Assembly (NCBI GenBank): GCA_963556255.1
Contig: OY744611.1
Coordinates: 9,039,376 to 9,103,375, forward strand
From: Allolobophora icterica
Taxonomy: Eukaryota; Annelida; Clitellata; Crassiclitellata; Lumbricidae
DNA: 64,000 nucleotides
Direction of reading: 5' to 3'
Shown: positions 8,942 through 18,741 of the stretch, one piece after another
How the letters are laid out: the number at the start of each line of letters is the position of its first letter
Numbering within the stretch: position 1 is the first letter of the stretch
Notes under the pieces: generated by a model
Database searches by the model: none
Told to the model about the DNA's origin: nothing
The model's input: the letters and a program-made list of their open reading frames with translations, nothing else
Program-made: the position numbers and the translations under genes

Positions 8942-8996
8942 AAATCGTTTTTCACATTTAGATACAAGTCCCTCTTTTGATATATTTTTTCCGAAA

Positions 8997-9584
8997 ATGA
9001 AAACTGAATACGTTGCGTTCGGCCTTTCACTGACCGAAGGGCAAAAGCAAACATTAGCTAGAGCTGCGCGCGCCGGCACTGGTGCCACGATCCGACTCGC
9101 TCATGGCCAGCTTCGTGGAGACGATAAGCTCGCGCTGACAAAAGTTCAAGCCGCCCGAATCGTGAAGAAGATTTCGGAAGGCGTTGGTATGGAGCTGAGA
9201 TTCACCAAAACGCAATTGAAAAAGATGACAAAATCTGGCGGCTTTCTTCCACTGCTGGCTCTCCTCCCACTGATTTTTGGTGGGTTAGGCGCGGCGGGTG
9301 CCGTGGCTGGTGGGGCCGCCGAGGTGGCAAAGGCCGTGCACAACAAACAGGCCAGCGATGCAGAGGCTCTGCGCAAGAAACAGGCCAGCGATGCAGAGGC
9401 TCTGCGCCAGAAACAGGCCAGCGACGCTGCACTGGCGGAGGCGGCTCGTCACAATCGCGAACTCGAGGCCCAGGTCCGTGGGTCCGGTTTATATCTCGGG
9501 CGTGAGCATAAGTCTCACGAGACTTATGGTGGCTGTTGTCCGATGTGCAAAGGATCCGGTCTCTACATCGGGCAAAAAAACTAA
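8997..9584 (+). CDS. Polinton membrane/core-like protein with repeated GSGLY(L/I)G motifs
   Basis: This 195-residue protein starts at the ATG at 8997; an in-frame upstream start at 8904 would overlap the capsid gene. The N-terminal part (LTEGQKQTLARAARAG to FTKTQLKKM) resembles a protein found near the capsid gene in many Polintons, as I recall. It is followed by a hydrophobic segment (FLPLLALLPLIFGG, about residues 82-95) with Gly/Ala-rich continuation, three 11-residue coiled repeats of QASDAEALRKK type, and a tail with VRGSGLYLG and CKGSGLYIG. The GSG pairs resemble adenain cleavage sites. A CCxxC cluster lies between them. It is probably a virion membrane or core protein matured by the protease encoded directly downstream, whose frame overlaps it by 49 bp. 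Confidence 0.65.
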   Translation: MKTEYVAFGLSLTEGQKQTLARAARAGTGATIRLAHGQLRGDDKLALTKVQAARIVKKISEGVGMELRFTKTQLKKMTKSGGFLPLLALLPLIFGGLGAAGAVAGGAAEVAKAVHNKQASDAEALRKKQASDAEALRQKQASDAALAEAARHNRELEAQVRGSGLYLGREHKSHETYGGCCPMCKGSGLYIGQKN

Positions 9585-9955
9585 AACCTCTTAGCAACTT
9601 CGACATAGAGAAAACCGCCGGGGCGCTGCCGCATTTCCGCGGTGTTTTCATGCGGGATGGTCTGCCCGCCGTGGCTCGTGAGAAGGAGTGCGGAGTTGTT
9701 AATTTAGATTCCGGTTCCGGTGATGGTACTCACTGGGTCGCCTATTGGATAGATAGGCCTACAACAGTCTATTTTGATAGTTATGGGCTGGATCCGCCTC
9801 TCGAAATTTCTCGATATTTAAAAAATCCTATAAGGACACAGACGTTCCAGCTGCAGGGGCCCGATGATGTGGTCTGTGGTCATCTCTGTCTTCTCGTGCT
9901 AAGAGAGCTCGCTGCTGGAAAGAATTTTGAAGATATCGTTCTTGACCTATGTTAG
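9536..9955 (+). CDS. adenain-type cysteine maturation protease
   Basis: This 139-residue protease is of the adenovirus/Polinton type and would cleave capsid and core precursors during maturation. The FRGVFMRDGLP block (35-44) is a family hallmark. The catalytic His is in GTHWVAYW (H66), the Asp in YFDSYGLDPP (D81), the oxyanion Gln in LQGPDD (about Q107), and the nucleophile Cys in VVCGHLCLLV (C114). The first in-frame ATG overlaps the preceding gene by 49 bp; the family-like sequence begins around residue 18 (KPLSNFDIE), so the natural start or a coupled start may differ. The reading frame is intact. Confidence 0.88.
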   Translation: MSDVQRIRSLHRAKKLKPLSNFDIEKTAGALPHFRGVFMRDGLPAVAREKECGVVNLDSGSGDGTHWVAYWIDRPTTVYFDSYGLDPPLEISRYLKNPIRTQTFQLQGPDDVVCGHLCLLVLRELAAGKNFEDIVLDLC

Positions 9956-9982
9956 ACTTCCACCAGCCTGTTTGTATAAAAA

Positions 9983-10672
9983 ATGCCGGTTGATAAATTT
10001 GGAAGAGACGGTGGAGGTGGAGTGGGAGGGGGGCAGATAAGCGCCGCTGGGCTCGTTCACAAGGCGGGTGATACCATGTTGGGAATTCTATCGGCTGGAG
10101 GTTTTCGGCTGACAAACGTGGGAACGCCCACGATGGAAACGGACGCCGCGACAAAGGCTTATGCAGACATCATAGATCAGGACAACCTACAAATCACCGG
10201 TGGAACGATGTCTGGCGTTCTAAAAATGGGCGGTCATAAATTGACTGGTTTGCCCACGGACACTCCGGGATCTGACAGTGAAGACGAGGGTTGGGATGAA
10301 TTGGTGGGAGAGTCCGACGCTGCGAGTTGGAAACAAATAACGGAGTACGCGAAAGAGCGGGCGCACCAAGCCGAGTTGTATGCAGACGGCTTAAGCTCCG
10401 AGGCAACTGGTCTCGTTAAACGTTACGCAGACGATAAGGACATTCTGCTGGACACTGCCGTCAGGCTGTACGCGGACCAGAAGGCAGCCGCAGCCGAGAA
10501 CCATGCAGACCAGAAGCTTATCGATGCCAAACAGTACACGGACGAGAAGAACGAGGTGCTGAGAGATTCCGTTAGGCAGTATGCGGACGAAAAGGACGTT
10601 ATTGTAAAAGTTACGTCAACGAGCAAGATGTTATCGTCAAGAACGCGTGTGTGCTCAAATCTGGAAGTGTAA
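9983..10672 (+). CDS. fiber-like protein, N-terminal shaft segment (ends at frameshift)
   Basis: The N-terminus is Gly-rich (GRDGGGGVGGGQIS). Two copies of a shaft-type repeat follow: GDTMLGILSAGGFRLTNV and GGTMSGVLKMGGHKLTGL, each followed by a D-A-A-T/S-K helix-forming stretch. Then comes a chain of short repeats ending YADxK(D/A) (RYADDKD, LYADQKA, HADQKL, QYTDEKN, QYADEKD), likely a trimeric coiled coil. Such repeats are typical of phage and Polinton-like fiber proteins. The frame drifts after about 10,605 in an AAAAG run, and the same repeat pattern continues one frame over, so a net one-base shift splits the gene. TATAAAAA lies directly before the ATG. Confidence 0.7.
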   Translation: MPVDKFGRDGGGGVGGGQISAAGLVHKAGDTMLGILSAGGFRLTNVGTPTMETDAATKAYADIIDQDNLQITGGTMSGVLKMGGHKLTGLPTDTPGSDSEDEGWDELVGESDAASWKQITEYAKERAHQAELYADGLSSEATGLVKRYADDKDILLDTAVRLYADQKAAAAENHADQKLIDAKQYTDEKNEVLRDSVRQYADEKDVIVKVTSTSKMLSSRTRVCSNLEV

Positions 10673-11856
10673 TGACTGGAAGTTTAGTTATGGGTGGCCA
10701 CCGAGTGACTGGACTTCCAACAGAGATTCCAGGATCTGATAGCGACGCAGCGAGTTGGAAACAAGTGTCAACAGCGGTCGCCGGCGCTCTATTGAGCCTC
10801 GATAGAGTTCCCACGGAGTCGTTGCACGTGGTTAACAAACAATATGTTGATGTTCAACATATTGCTGCTAGGCAGTACGCGGTCGATCAGGACACCGCGA
10901 TTAATTCGGCCGTGAGGTTGTATACAGATCAAAAGACCGCCGCCGCAAGGGGGTACGCGGACCAGAAAGCCGAAGCTGCAAAAACTTACGCCGAAGAACA
11001 AGACGCTATGGTCAGGAGCGCTTGCGTGCTTAAAGTTGGCGACGCAATGACTGGAAATTTAGCTATGGGCGGTAAGAGGGTGACTGGGCTTTACACGGGG
11101 GCCTCAACAACTAATACCGACGCGGCGAGTATCGGGCAGGTGACGAGAATCGTAACCGGCAAAATGACAAAATTAAATAAAATACCGACGGAGCCTTTGA
11201 ACGTGGCCAATAAACAATATGTCGACAATCAGGCTGTTGTGGTTAAAAGGTATACAGACAGTAAAGAGGCCGCTGTAAGACAGTACGTGAACAGCATCAA
11301 ATTTCTTAACCATACAGGTCACATTCCACCCCTGTCCAAAAACATTTCCGAAACGGGTTTTATGGCCCAGGCCAGCACTACTCTCACTGATTACCCGCCG
11401 TATATGGCGTTTAACTCTGGAGTAATTGGTGAGTGGAGGACCACGCATTCCGCACCAGCACCTGGTAGTAGTTTAGGGACTTTTCTACAGATTGAATGCC
11501 CGACGCCTGTGCGAATATGGAAGGTTAGCCTGGCTGGGGGAGCTAGTCCTACTACAGCGTCTATCACGTCCTGGAAGATTAATGGGGGTTATCGACATTC
11601 CTACGATACTGGGGTTCCTATAACTACATTCATTGACCTGCTCTCCTACAACGTCACTTTGACTGATTCTGCAAAGGAGTTCACCATCAACACTAACACC
11701 ACACGACAGCTCACCTCCGGGCGTGGCATCGTCATCAACAATGAAACTGCATTTAAAGTTTTCCAATTGCAGGTCCTTTCCGCCACGCCGCCACAAACTA
11801 CTGTTGGAATATCCCACTTTCAGATCTACACATATTTTAAAGTTGGAGACACATAA
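10651..11856 (+). CDS. fiber-like protein, distal shaft and discoidin-like knob (after frameshift)
   Basis: This is the continuation of the fiber gene; the frame is open back to about 10,606. It has two more shaft repeats (SGSVMTGSLVMGGHRVTGL and VGDAMTGNLAMGGKRVTGL), each followed by NKQYVD-type helices and YADQK repeats. The last about 190 residues change character. They are beta-rich, with AFNSGVIGEW, FLQIECPTPVRIWKVSL, a repeated WKI/W pattern and a closing GISHFQIYTYF. That layout resembles an F5/8-type (discoidin, galactose-binding-like) domain and is a plausible receptor-binding tip. The domain call is pattern inference. The Met at 10651 lies in the overlap and is probably not a natural start. 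Confidence 0.68.
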   Translation: MLKSGSVMTGSLVMGGHRVTGLPTEIPGSDSDAASWKQVSTAVAGALLSLDRVPTESLHVVNKQYVDVQHIAARQYAVDQDTAINSAVRLYTDQKTAAARGYADQKAEAAKTYAEEQDAMVRSACVLKVGDAMTGNLAMGGKRVTGLYTGASTTNTDAASIGQVTRIVTGKMTKLNKIPTEPLNVANKQYVDNQAVVVKRYTDSKEAAVRQYVNSIKFLNHTGHIPPLSKNISETGFMAQASTTLTDYPPYMAFNSGVIGEWRTTHSAPAPGSSLGTFLQIECPTPVRIWKVSLAGGASPTTASITSWKINGGYRHSYDTGVPITTFIDLLSYNVTLTDSAKEFTINTNTTRQLTSGRGIVINNETAFKVFQLQVLSATPPQTTVGISHFQIYTYFKVGDT

Positions 11857-11865
11857 GACTTAATA

Positions 11866-12411
11866 ATGGCCGACTCACACTACAAGATTCGTGGTTATCT
11901 CCGGCAGAAAGGAGAAACAAATATGCACAAGTACAACCTCGATGATTTGGTTGGCCTTACCAACTGGGGATATAGTATCCCTAAGCCCACCGCAGATATG
12001 TTAGACGCGGTTCCCCAAATTCACATCGATTTCGTGTCGGATGATTACCACAGCCGCGATATTTACACAGCAACCAAAACTGTGACTCTAAGTTCGTGGC
12101 AAACGCTTCCATTGACCGCGGCACGCTATCCCTATATTACGTTGCAAACTAACAATGAGACGGTCTCTTTAGACCGCGGATTCTGGAGGCTTACAATGTT
12201 TGGTGTTAGTACCGGTGATGCGTCAGTTCGCATTATTACAGCCGCGGGTAGCATCGATCGTACAGTTGACATTCAAAGTGGACAATTTGATGCATCTAGG
12301 GCAATATTCATTCCAGGACAAACGAGTTTTCGAATTGAAGGAAAAAAGATAGGCGTTTTAAGTACTTCAACTATTGAGTTAAACGTAACGTTACTGATAG
12401 AGCAACTGTAA
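11866..12411 (+). CDS. unknown beta-rich accessory protein downstream of fiber
   Basis: This 181-residue protein starts at the ATG at 11866, 9 bp after the fiber stop (ACTTAATAATG). I do not recognise it. The first 55 residues are polar, with LTNWGYSIPKP. The rest alternates Thr/Ser/Val-rich beta-like strands (TVTLSSWQTLPL, FWRLTMFGVSTGDASVRII, STIELNVTLLIEQL). This strand pattern and length would suit a single jelly-roll or a trimeric knob, and its place after the fiber suggests a fiber-associated or cargo role. This is speculative. The frame is intact and closely packed, so the gene itself is likely real. Confidence 0.6.
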   Translation: MADSHYKIRGYLRQKGETNMHKYNLDDLVGLTNWGYSIPKPTADMLDAVPQIHIDFVSDDYHSRDIYTATKTVTLSSWQTLPLTAARYPYITLQTNNETVSLDRGFWRLTMFGVSTGDASVRIITAAGSIDRTVDIQSGQFDASRAIFIPGQTSFRIEGKKIGVLSTSTIELNVTLLIEQL

Positions 12412-12416
12412 AAACT

Positions 12417-13022
12417 ATGTCTTTGTACCCAACGCTTATGGAGTCCACAATTTCGTCAGACACGACGTCGCAAACATTTCGTCTGCAGAAGATTGGCGAA
12501 ATAGAAGCATTCCTGAGGTCCGAGGCGATAAGTCGCGGACAACTGTGCAAAAAGTATAAGAGGGTTGTAGATGTGGCTAATGGGGCCTCGGCCGGCCTTG
12601 CTCTGGTTAGTCTTGGAACTGGGGTGGGTGGGGCAGCTATGTTAGCCACTGGTATTGGTTTTATTCCTGGTATTGTTCTGGAGAGTTTAGCCATAGCGAC
12701 GAGTTTTCTGGATATTATTGGAAATGTTATTAGTAGAAGTTTTGTTGCTAAAGCTTCAAAACACGACGAAATTTGTATTTTGGCGGAGAGTAAGCTAAAC
12801 ACTGTTCATGATCACATTTCTAAGGCGTTGGAGGACACGGCTATTAGCGATGAAGAATATAAACTTATTCTGGGAGAGGAGGAGAAATATAGAACGATGA
12901 AACGTGATATACAAAGCAAGAATGGAAAAAAAGAGTTGTCGAGTCAAAGCAAAGACCAGATGGTGGCAGAACTAATCAAGAAACTAACCAGCACTGGGTC
13001 TTGCCCACAAACCTCAAAATAA
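12417..13022 (+). CDS. membrane-inserting accessory protein (apolipoprotein L/pore-former-like layout)
   Basis: This 201-residue protein starts 5 bp after the previous stop. A helical N-terminus (IGEIEAFLRSEAISRGQLCKKYKR) is followed by a long hydrophobic Gly/Ala-rich hairpin (about residues 55-105, with ALVSLGTGVGGAAMLATG and FIPGIVLESLAIATSFL), then an amphipathic, charged C-terminal half (KHDEICILAESKLN, DEEYKLILGEEEKY). A hydrophobic hairpin enclosed by amphipathic helices is the layout of apolipoprotein L and colicin-like pore formers; I infer membrane insertion, not a specific activity. I recall similar proteins near the end of other Polintons and in cnidarian genomes. A decayed second copy lies at 63,430-63,780 on the minus strand. 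Confidence 0.65.
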   Translation: MSLYPTLMESTISSDTTSQTFRLQKIGEIEAFLRSEAISRGQLCKKYKRVVDVANGASAGLALVSLGTGVGGAAMLATGIGFIPGIVLESLAIATSFLDIIGNVISRSFVAKASKHDEICILAESKLNTVHDHISKALEDTAISDEEYKLILGEEEKYRTMKRDIQSKNGKKELSSQSKDQMVAELIKKLTSTGSCPQTSK

Positions 13023-13900
13023 AAGTTTTCATCGTAGGTGGTTGGAGTAGTGGGTCTGTAATTCCTAGCGCACCACCGCCGTACGATTAGTGGGCTATAA
13101 TTTTTACTGGCACACTCCAATGGTTTGGGCCGGCCTCGTGGGAGGTTCTCGGCCGGCAGCAAACGACACTTTTGCGGTTTGATGTGTTAAGGCAATCCAC
13201 GATCCTATTTTTTGTCCCTGGGGTGGGGTGCTATATAAATTTCGGTTGACCAATTGATTGACTGTTTTAAAAACCTGACATGGTGCCAGAGGAAATATGC
13301 AGAGCTTCTGAGTAGATCGGTGTATAGAATTCGATTGGCTGATTGATTGAATGTGTGACTATTATGGTCGATTGATGATTGATTGACTAATTGATTGATA
13401 AATTGATTGAAAATGCGTTTAAACCGCTGCATAGGACCAGAGGAAATACAGAGTTTCTGAGTAGATAATCTTAAAGAGATGTGTAGATTTTCATTTGACT
13501 CATTGACTGATTGAATGACTATTTCGGTTGATTGATGATTGATTGACTAATTGATTGGCTAATTGATTGCTGCGTCAAAACCGCAGAAAATGCGCTCTAT
13601 TGAATCGAAAAGCGTCTCGTAGATATGTCTAGATTTTGCGCCATAATATGAATTATGTCATTATAAGCCATCACGGCTTCTGAGGCGCCTTAAAAGTGGT
13701 GTCCCCTTATTTTTAAAAGCTGGTTGCGCCTAAAGCGCTATATAACATCTACTATGGGACATAATAGGCTGGGGAGAAGAGATAATTAATGACGAGGCTA
13801 ACATCGCCCTAGGCAATGGATCACATTATATACCCCAGGACTAATACGGTTGCTTAATTAAAATTTAAAGATTTAACGTTAACAATTTTTGACGACGCAC
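13023..13900 (+). other. right flank of the Polinton, probably containing its terminal repeat
   Basis: No gene is visible. A terminal inverted repeat is expected here, but its partner lies left of the window, so the end of the element cannot be fixed. The stretch contains the TTGATTGA-rich repeats listed separately, then CG-containing unique sequence (about 13,600-13,790). Confidence 0.4.
13240..13575 (+). repeat. two diverged tandem units rich in (TTGA)n/TGATTGAT
   Basis: Two units of about 150-160 bp each begin with CCAGAGGAAATA(T)GCAGAG and TTCTGAGTAGAT and run into long TGATTGATTGACTAATTGAT tracts, each closing near AAACCGC. They are probably subterminal repeats of the Polinton, because they follow its last gene by about 250 bp. 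Confidence 0.6.
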
Positions 13901-14001
13901 CTTCAGTAGTCTTCACCCGTTTTGTTATCGGCCGTGAAGATGTAGAAATTTGGACGAAAACATGGTTAATTCTGAATTCTTCTAAGTTCCGAATCAAATT
14001 A

Positions 14002-14335
14002 TAGTCCGGTCATTAAACAGTTGAGGTTCAACAAAATTTGAACAAAAGGTTTCTCGATGGGTTTCACCTCTTTGATACGGCTACATTACAAGAAAAAAAA
14101 GTTTACCAAAATCTGACTTGGGGAACTATGCGAAAAATGGGTGAAACCAAGATGGCCGCCGTCAAAATTAACCAAAGTGGAAATATTTCATATATGGAAT
14201 CAGTCAAGCTAAAAACATCTATGATGAGTTTATTCATGTCAGCATATACATATACATGTTGTGGAATGTTTTCTTAAAGTTAAATGTTATTAAAAAAAGT
14301 AAAAATGGCCACCAAGATTTGACGAAAAAAAATAT
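14002..14335 (+). repeat. left terminal inverted repeat of the 2.7 kb element
   Basis: It matches the reverse complement of 16362-16715 over its full length with a few mismatches and a 15-20 bp length difference near the outer end. Confidence 0.85.
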
Positions 14336-15023
14336 CATATCTGGTGAGGTGGCTTAGTTAAATTATCGTTACCTGGCGGATAAAAGCACCAAATTTGGCA
14401 GGATGATCTGTTAGGGTCTACTAATCAATGTTAGCCTAGGAGCCCTCTGAAATTTTGAGACATTTGTATGTAAAACGCAATTCAAGATGGCCGCCGTCGG
14501 CCATATTTGAAATTTTTTCACTTTTCTTGTTTTTAGAGTATATGCACGAGTAATGCCTCTAGTGTTACTTATTTCGGTATGTGGTTCTCATTTCAGATAT
14601 TGTTTTCGCCATTAGGGGTCACCTTCACCTTGAAAGGTCACGGTCAAGGTCATTTTGTTATATCGACGACTTCGATTATAACTTGGCTGAATTTAGCAGT
14701 AGAAACAGGTGTAATATCTCTAATTCAACAAATTAATTCAACTAATTGTAATATAGGCCTAATTAAAAACTTGGCCGAATTTATCAGTAGAAACAGCTGA
14801 TTATATATCTTTTTCGACTAATTAACTCACTAATTATGACATGTTGATATTGTATTATGTTATTTTTCAATACATCAATTGAGATTGTCTTAAAAAATGT
14901 CAATTAAGATTGTCTTGAATGTGTGCAAGAAAATTAGTCTTTGCGTTGTAGGTTTTTACAGGACAAGTTTTCTGTTTTCCCATAGCAATATATGACGCAC
15001 AAAACTGCAGCAGAACGGCAGCC

Positions 15024-15830
15024 TCAGTGTCGAGTGTCGCACTTGCCTGCACACTTGCATACTGTGAGCAGACTCCGTGTCAAGGGATTAAGACATTTTG
15101 ATGGGAACAGCGCATCGAAATATTCCTCGCATCCATGCTCTATTGGTTGTAGTATTGCCTCGCGTTCGACGGCTGTCGAAAGTAGTTTGCATGCCTTGTG
15201 CACCAGGAAGGCTCCTCGTTGGATGCGGCCTCTGGCTCTGATCTCACTGCTTGTAGGAAGAACAGCGTCAATTCCAACACTTGCTCTGATATAGTTTTCT
15301 ACTTTCAGCTGGTCGAACGTCTCAGAGGTTGTAGTTGACCTGGTCCCTGCCCAGACACGTACCAAGTACTTCTCCGCATCTTGCTCTAACAATGTGTCTG
15401 CCTCTCCAAAGTTTGTCAGATACTGCACTGGGTCACAGGCCCTCGCTGCGTGTTTAGACCCCATCTTGCTCAAGCAGTCATCTCCGGTCAACACATGTCC
15501 CTCGATCACTGTTTTGGTCAGTGATGCTCCCAGTCGATAAATCGCTTGATGCAGTGAAAGCACGCGCTGCTTTTCACCAGTCCCATACTGCTACCACATC
15601 TGCAACCCCTGGTCTTGGAAGTATGGTGTGTAGTGTAGCAGTCATGTGCTGTTGCACACGAACAGCCCAGTCTACATGCACCACCAGCCTGGCATCTGCC
15701 TCCTCGATCCAGTTCAGTAGGTCGGGGATCTCTTCGCCACCAATCGCTGTTGCTGGCAGTGCTTCATTATCAGATACAAGAGAGCCTGCGATGATGCTAA
15801 TATAGGCTCGATTCCAAGCAATATCTCAAA
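15024..15830 (-). pseudogene. decayed fragment of a multi-copy invertebrate protein family ending in a Cys-rich (CxC) tail
   Basis: An open frame at 15024-15563 reads about 179 residues, including GEADTLLEQDAEKYLVRVW, LPTSSEIRARGR and a closing CKCAGKCDTRH. In my memory this layout (a conserved DxLxxxxEKFLxxLYG-type block, LPPTS, then a short CxCxxxC tail) belongs to an abundant, unnamed family in cnidarian, mollusc and arthropod genomes. Upstream on the same strand (15564-15830) further frames are broken by stops. The piece lies inside the 2.7 kb TIR element and may be captured DNA. No function is known to me. Confidence 0.45.
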
Positions 15831-15879
15831 CCAGGAACTGGAGATTCCACTTATTTTCCTGAGACCCCCATAACTTTTC

Positions 15880-16215
15880 AAGTTTCTGCGGTATGGATGT
15901 GTCTCTGTTCATGTCGATGCCTGTTGTTCAGTCAGTACCAAATCTCTCTATGGATCTCATACAATCTTCTCTGCCTTAACACTTCCAAAACCGAATTCAT
16001 CATCCTAGGCCTTCCTGGCCAAATCAAGAAACCCCCTACCCTTCTATACACCTATCGACTAACTTCGTCTCTTACCTTCACCTGCGACTCCCCTGTTCGC
16101 AATCTTGGTCTCACTTATTACCCACTGGCCTCCTTCTCTACCCACATCTCCAACCTCTCACGCTCCTGCTCAATGTCTGTCACTGTCTATCCAATAATTC
16201 AAGTAAAATGTATTT
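15880..16215 (+). pseudogene. non-LTR reverse transcriptase fragment (same family as 47,750-49,200)
   Basis: The frame reads ISYNLLCLNTSKTEFIIL, SLTFTCDSPVRNLGL and FSTHISNLSRSC, the region after the reverse transcriptase active site in jockey/CR1-type elements. The same phrases occur at 48,330-48,560. It is truncated at both sides. Confidence 0.7.
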
Positions 16216-16361
16216 AGACCATGTACATGTTACAGTTCCATTGATATTATAATTTGGTCATGAAAAGTGAATATAATTATAGATGTCAGGGATTTGAATA
16301 TTATATCTGCTAATTGATAGATATTTCTATCTACCTTCTAATACCGTTAGTTATGTAGATA

Positions 16362-16715
16362 TGATGATTTTACTTTTTTCGTCAAATCTTGGTGGCCATT
16401 TTTACTTTTTTTTATAACATTTAACTTTAAGATTACATTCCACAACATGTATATGTACCTATATGCTGACATGAATAAACTCATCATAGATGTTTTTTGC
16501 TTGACTGATTCCATATATGAAATTTTTTCCACTTTGGTTAATTTTGACGGCGGCCATCTTGGATTTCACCCATTTTCGCATAGTTCCCCAAGTCAGATTT
16601 TGGTAAACTTTTTTCTTGTAATGTAGACGTATCAAACAGGTGAAAACCATCGAGAAACCTTTTGTTCAAATTTTGTTAAACCTCCATTAATAATTGTTGT
16701 TTAATGACTGGACTA
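16362..16715 (-). repeat. right terminal inverted repeat of the 2.7 kb element
   Basis: This is the inverted partner of 14002-14335. It ends GACTGGACTA, followed directly by TTA. Confidence 0.85.
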
Positions 16716-16860
16716 TTAGGGCGGACAACACAGCTGCGCTGTGGTAGCTAATAAGTTGGTAGCTTAATTGGCATATCGTTTGACTGTGAGCGCTAAATCT
16801 AACAAAATATGAACCGTAATAAATGGAGTTCGGCAGCACAATGTCCATAAAAGCAGAAGC

Positions 16861-17416
<556 letters not shown>

Positions 17417-18052
17417 TTAAGTAAAGCGGGCGGGTACTGTTACGGGAACGAGTATACACGCGGCTACGGGTCAGGTAACAATTTAGAGTACGGTTCGGAT
17501 ACGGGTAACGGTCCTGTGTTAGGGGAATGGGTCGGGTAACAAAAATGGATCTGCCCATAGAACTCTAGTATAAGCATACACGCGTACGTGTGCATGCATA
17601 CATACATACATACATATATGTGAATGTAATAATTTCAGGAAATGTTATACCGGAGTAAGCCTTTACAGAAACAATTCCCATGCAAATCAGTAACAATGAA
17701 AACATCCTCGTAGTTTTGGCCGTTGACAATTTACTACTTGTGCAGAAGAACGAAAAATCTGAAATAAACGAAGATACAGATGTAAAATCATAAATAATTA
17801 TTTCTAGTGTGTAACGTTCCCTTTAGGCCTGGGGTTTGTTCTTGTCCCCGTTACTTTTAATCAATTCCAACATCGATTATAAACCATTCTTATTTCAGTC
17901 ATGTCATGTGTACATGTAGGTTATTCAATTCACTTGATTCGTTTTAAGAGTTTTAATTGAATATTCAACAGCAAGTCTATGTTAAAGATGCATTCAAATG
18001 GTAACACTCTATATATCGTTGTATTATATAATTTGGCTATCGTTACTTAGAC
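17417..18052. other. no gene seen
   Basis: This is AT-rich sequence with a short (CATA)n run at about 17,597-17,620. Nothing else is recognisable. Confidence 0.6.
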
Positions 18053-18603
18053 CAGGGGTTCTCAAACGGTGGTACGCGTACCCCTAGGGGTACGCCAGGT
18101 GTCGCTAAGGGGTACGCGAAATAAAATTGAAAACAAATTTATATGAGTTTATTCCTATGTTTCTTTTATTAGCTATTGATTATTGAAGTCACTATTCTGC
18201 GACCACCATACGCATACGCTTCTTTTTCTTTAAATTTTCTGAGTTTATGCCCATCTTTCTATGATTAGCTACGTCCACCATGCGCTTAATGTTCTTAAAA
18301 GTTTTAATTTTCTGTGAGTTAATGCCATCTTTCTTTGATTAGCTATTCTGTGTCTATGATATATTTTTTATGTTGAAACGTCACAGCCGCATCATTTATA
18401 TTGTCATGACTTTTTTCATGGTACCACGAACACAATACTGCAAAGTAGCATTATTGTTTTAAAACCAACAACGGATTAATGGTTGAAAAACAACCGCTTA
18501 AGAGAAAGCCAGAACCTCTCAACGCAAACGTTAGCACTCATCTACCGAGACTGACACTCGAGACACCAAAGTCGACCCTAACGGTACGCAGCCGGTAGAC
18601 GGT

Positions 18604-18741
18604 ATGACGAGAGCTATTTTATCCTTTGGTGATGAAAATGAACCGAAACCTCAGTGTGTCATCTGCAGTGTAAAACTGTCAAGTAATTCAATGAAACCTT
18701 CTCTACTGCGACATTTCAATACAAAACATCCACTTCTTTAA
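18604..18741 (+). pseudogene. BED zinc finger remnant of the hAT transposase
   Basis: The short frame reads PQCVICSVKLSSNSM and SLLRHFNTKHP, giving the CxxC and HxxxxH ligands of a BED finger, then stops. In related transposases the frame would continue into the catalytic domain; here it is broken. Confidence 0.75.

Larger units (their letters stand above)
14002..16715. mobile_element. 2.7 kb DNA element with long terminal inverted repeats (about 330-350 bp)
   Basis: The left arm (14002-14335) and right arm (16362-16715) are near-identical inverted copies. Both start TAGTCC(G/A)GTCATTAAAC and carry the marker CCAAGATGGCCGCCGTCAA. TTA flanks both outer ends and could be a 3 bp target duplication. 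The interior holds decayed pieces of other genes (a Cys-rich-family fragment and a non-LTR fragment) and no transposase I can see, so it looks like a non-autonomous or foldback-type element. The superfamily is not assigned; a 3 bp TTA duplication would be compatible with PIF/Harbinger. Confidence 0.75.

Noticed and set aside
13000..13900. Exact right end and TIR of the Polinton
   Set aside because: The left end is outside the window, so no inverted partner can be compared; any boundary would be a guess.
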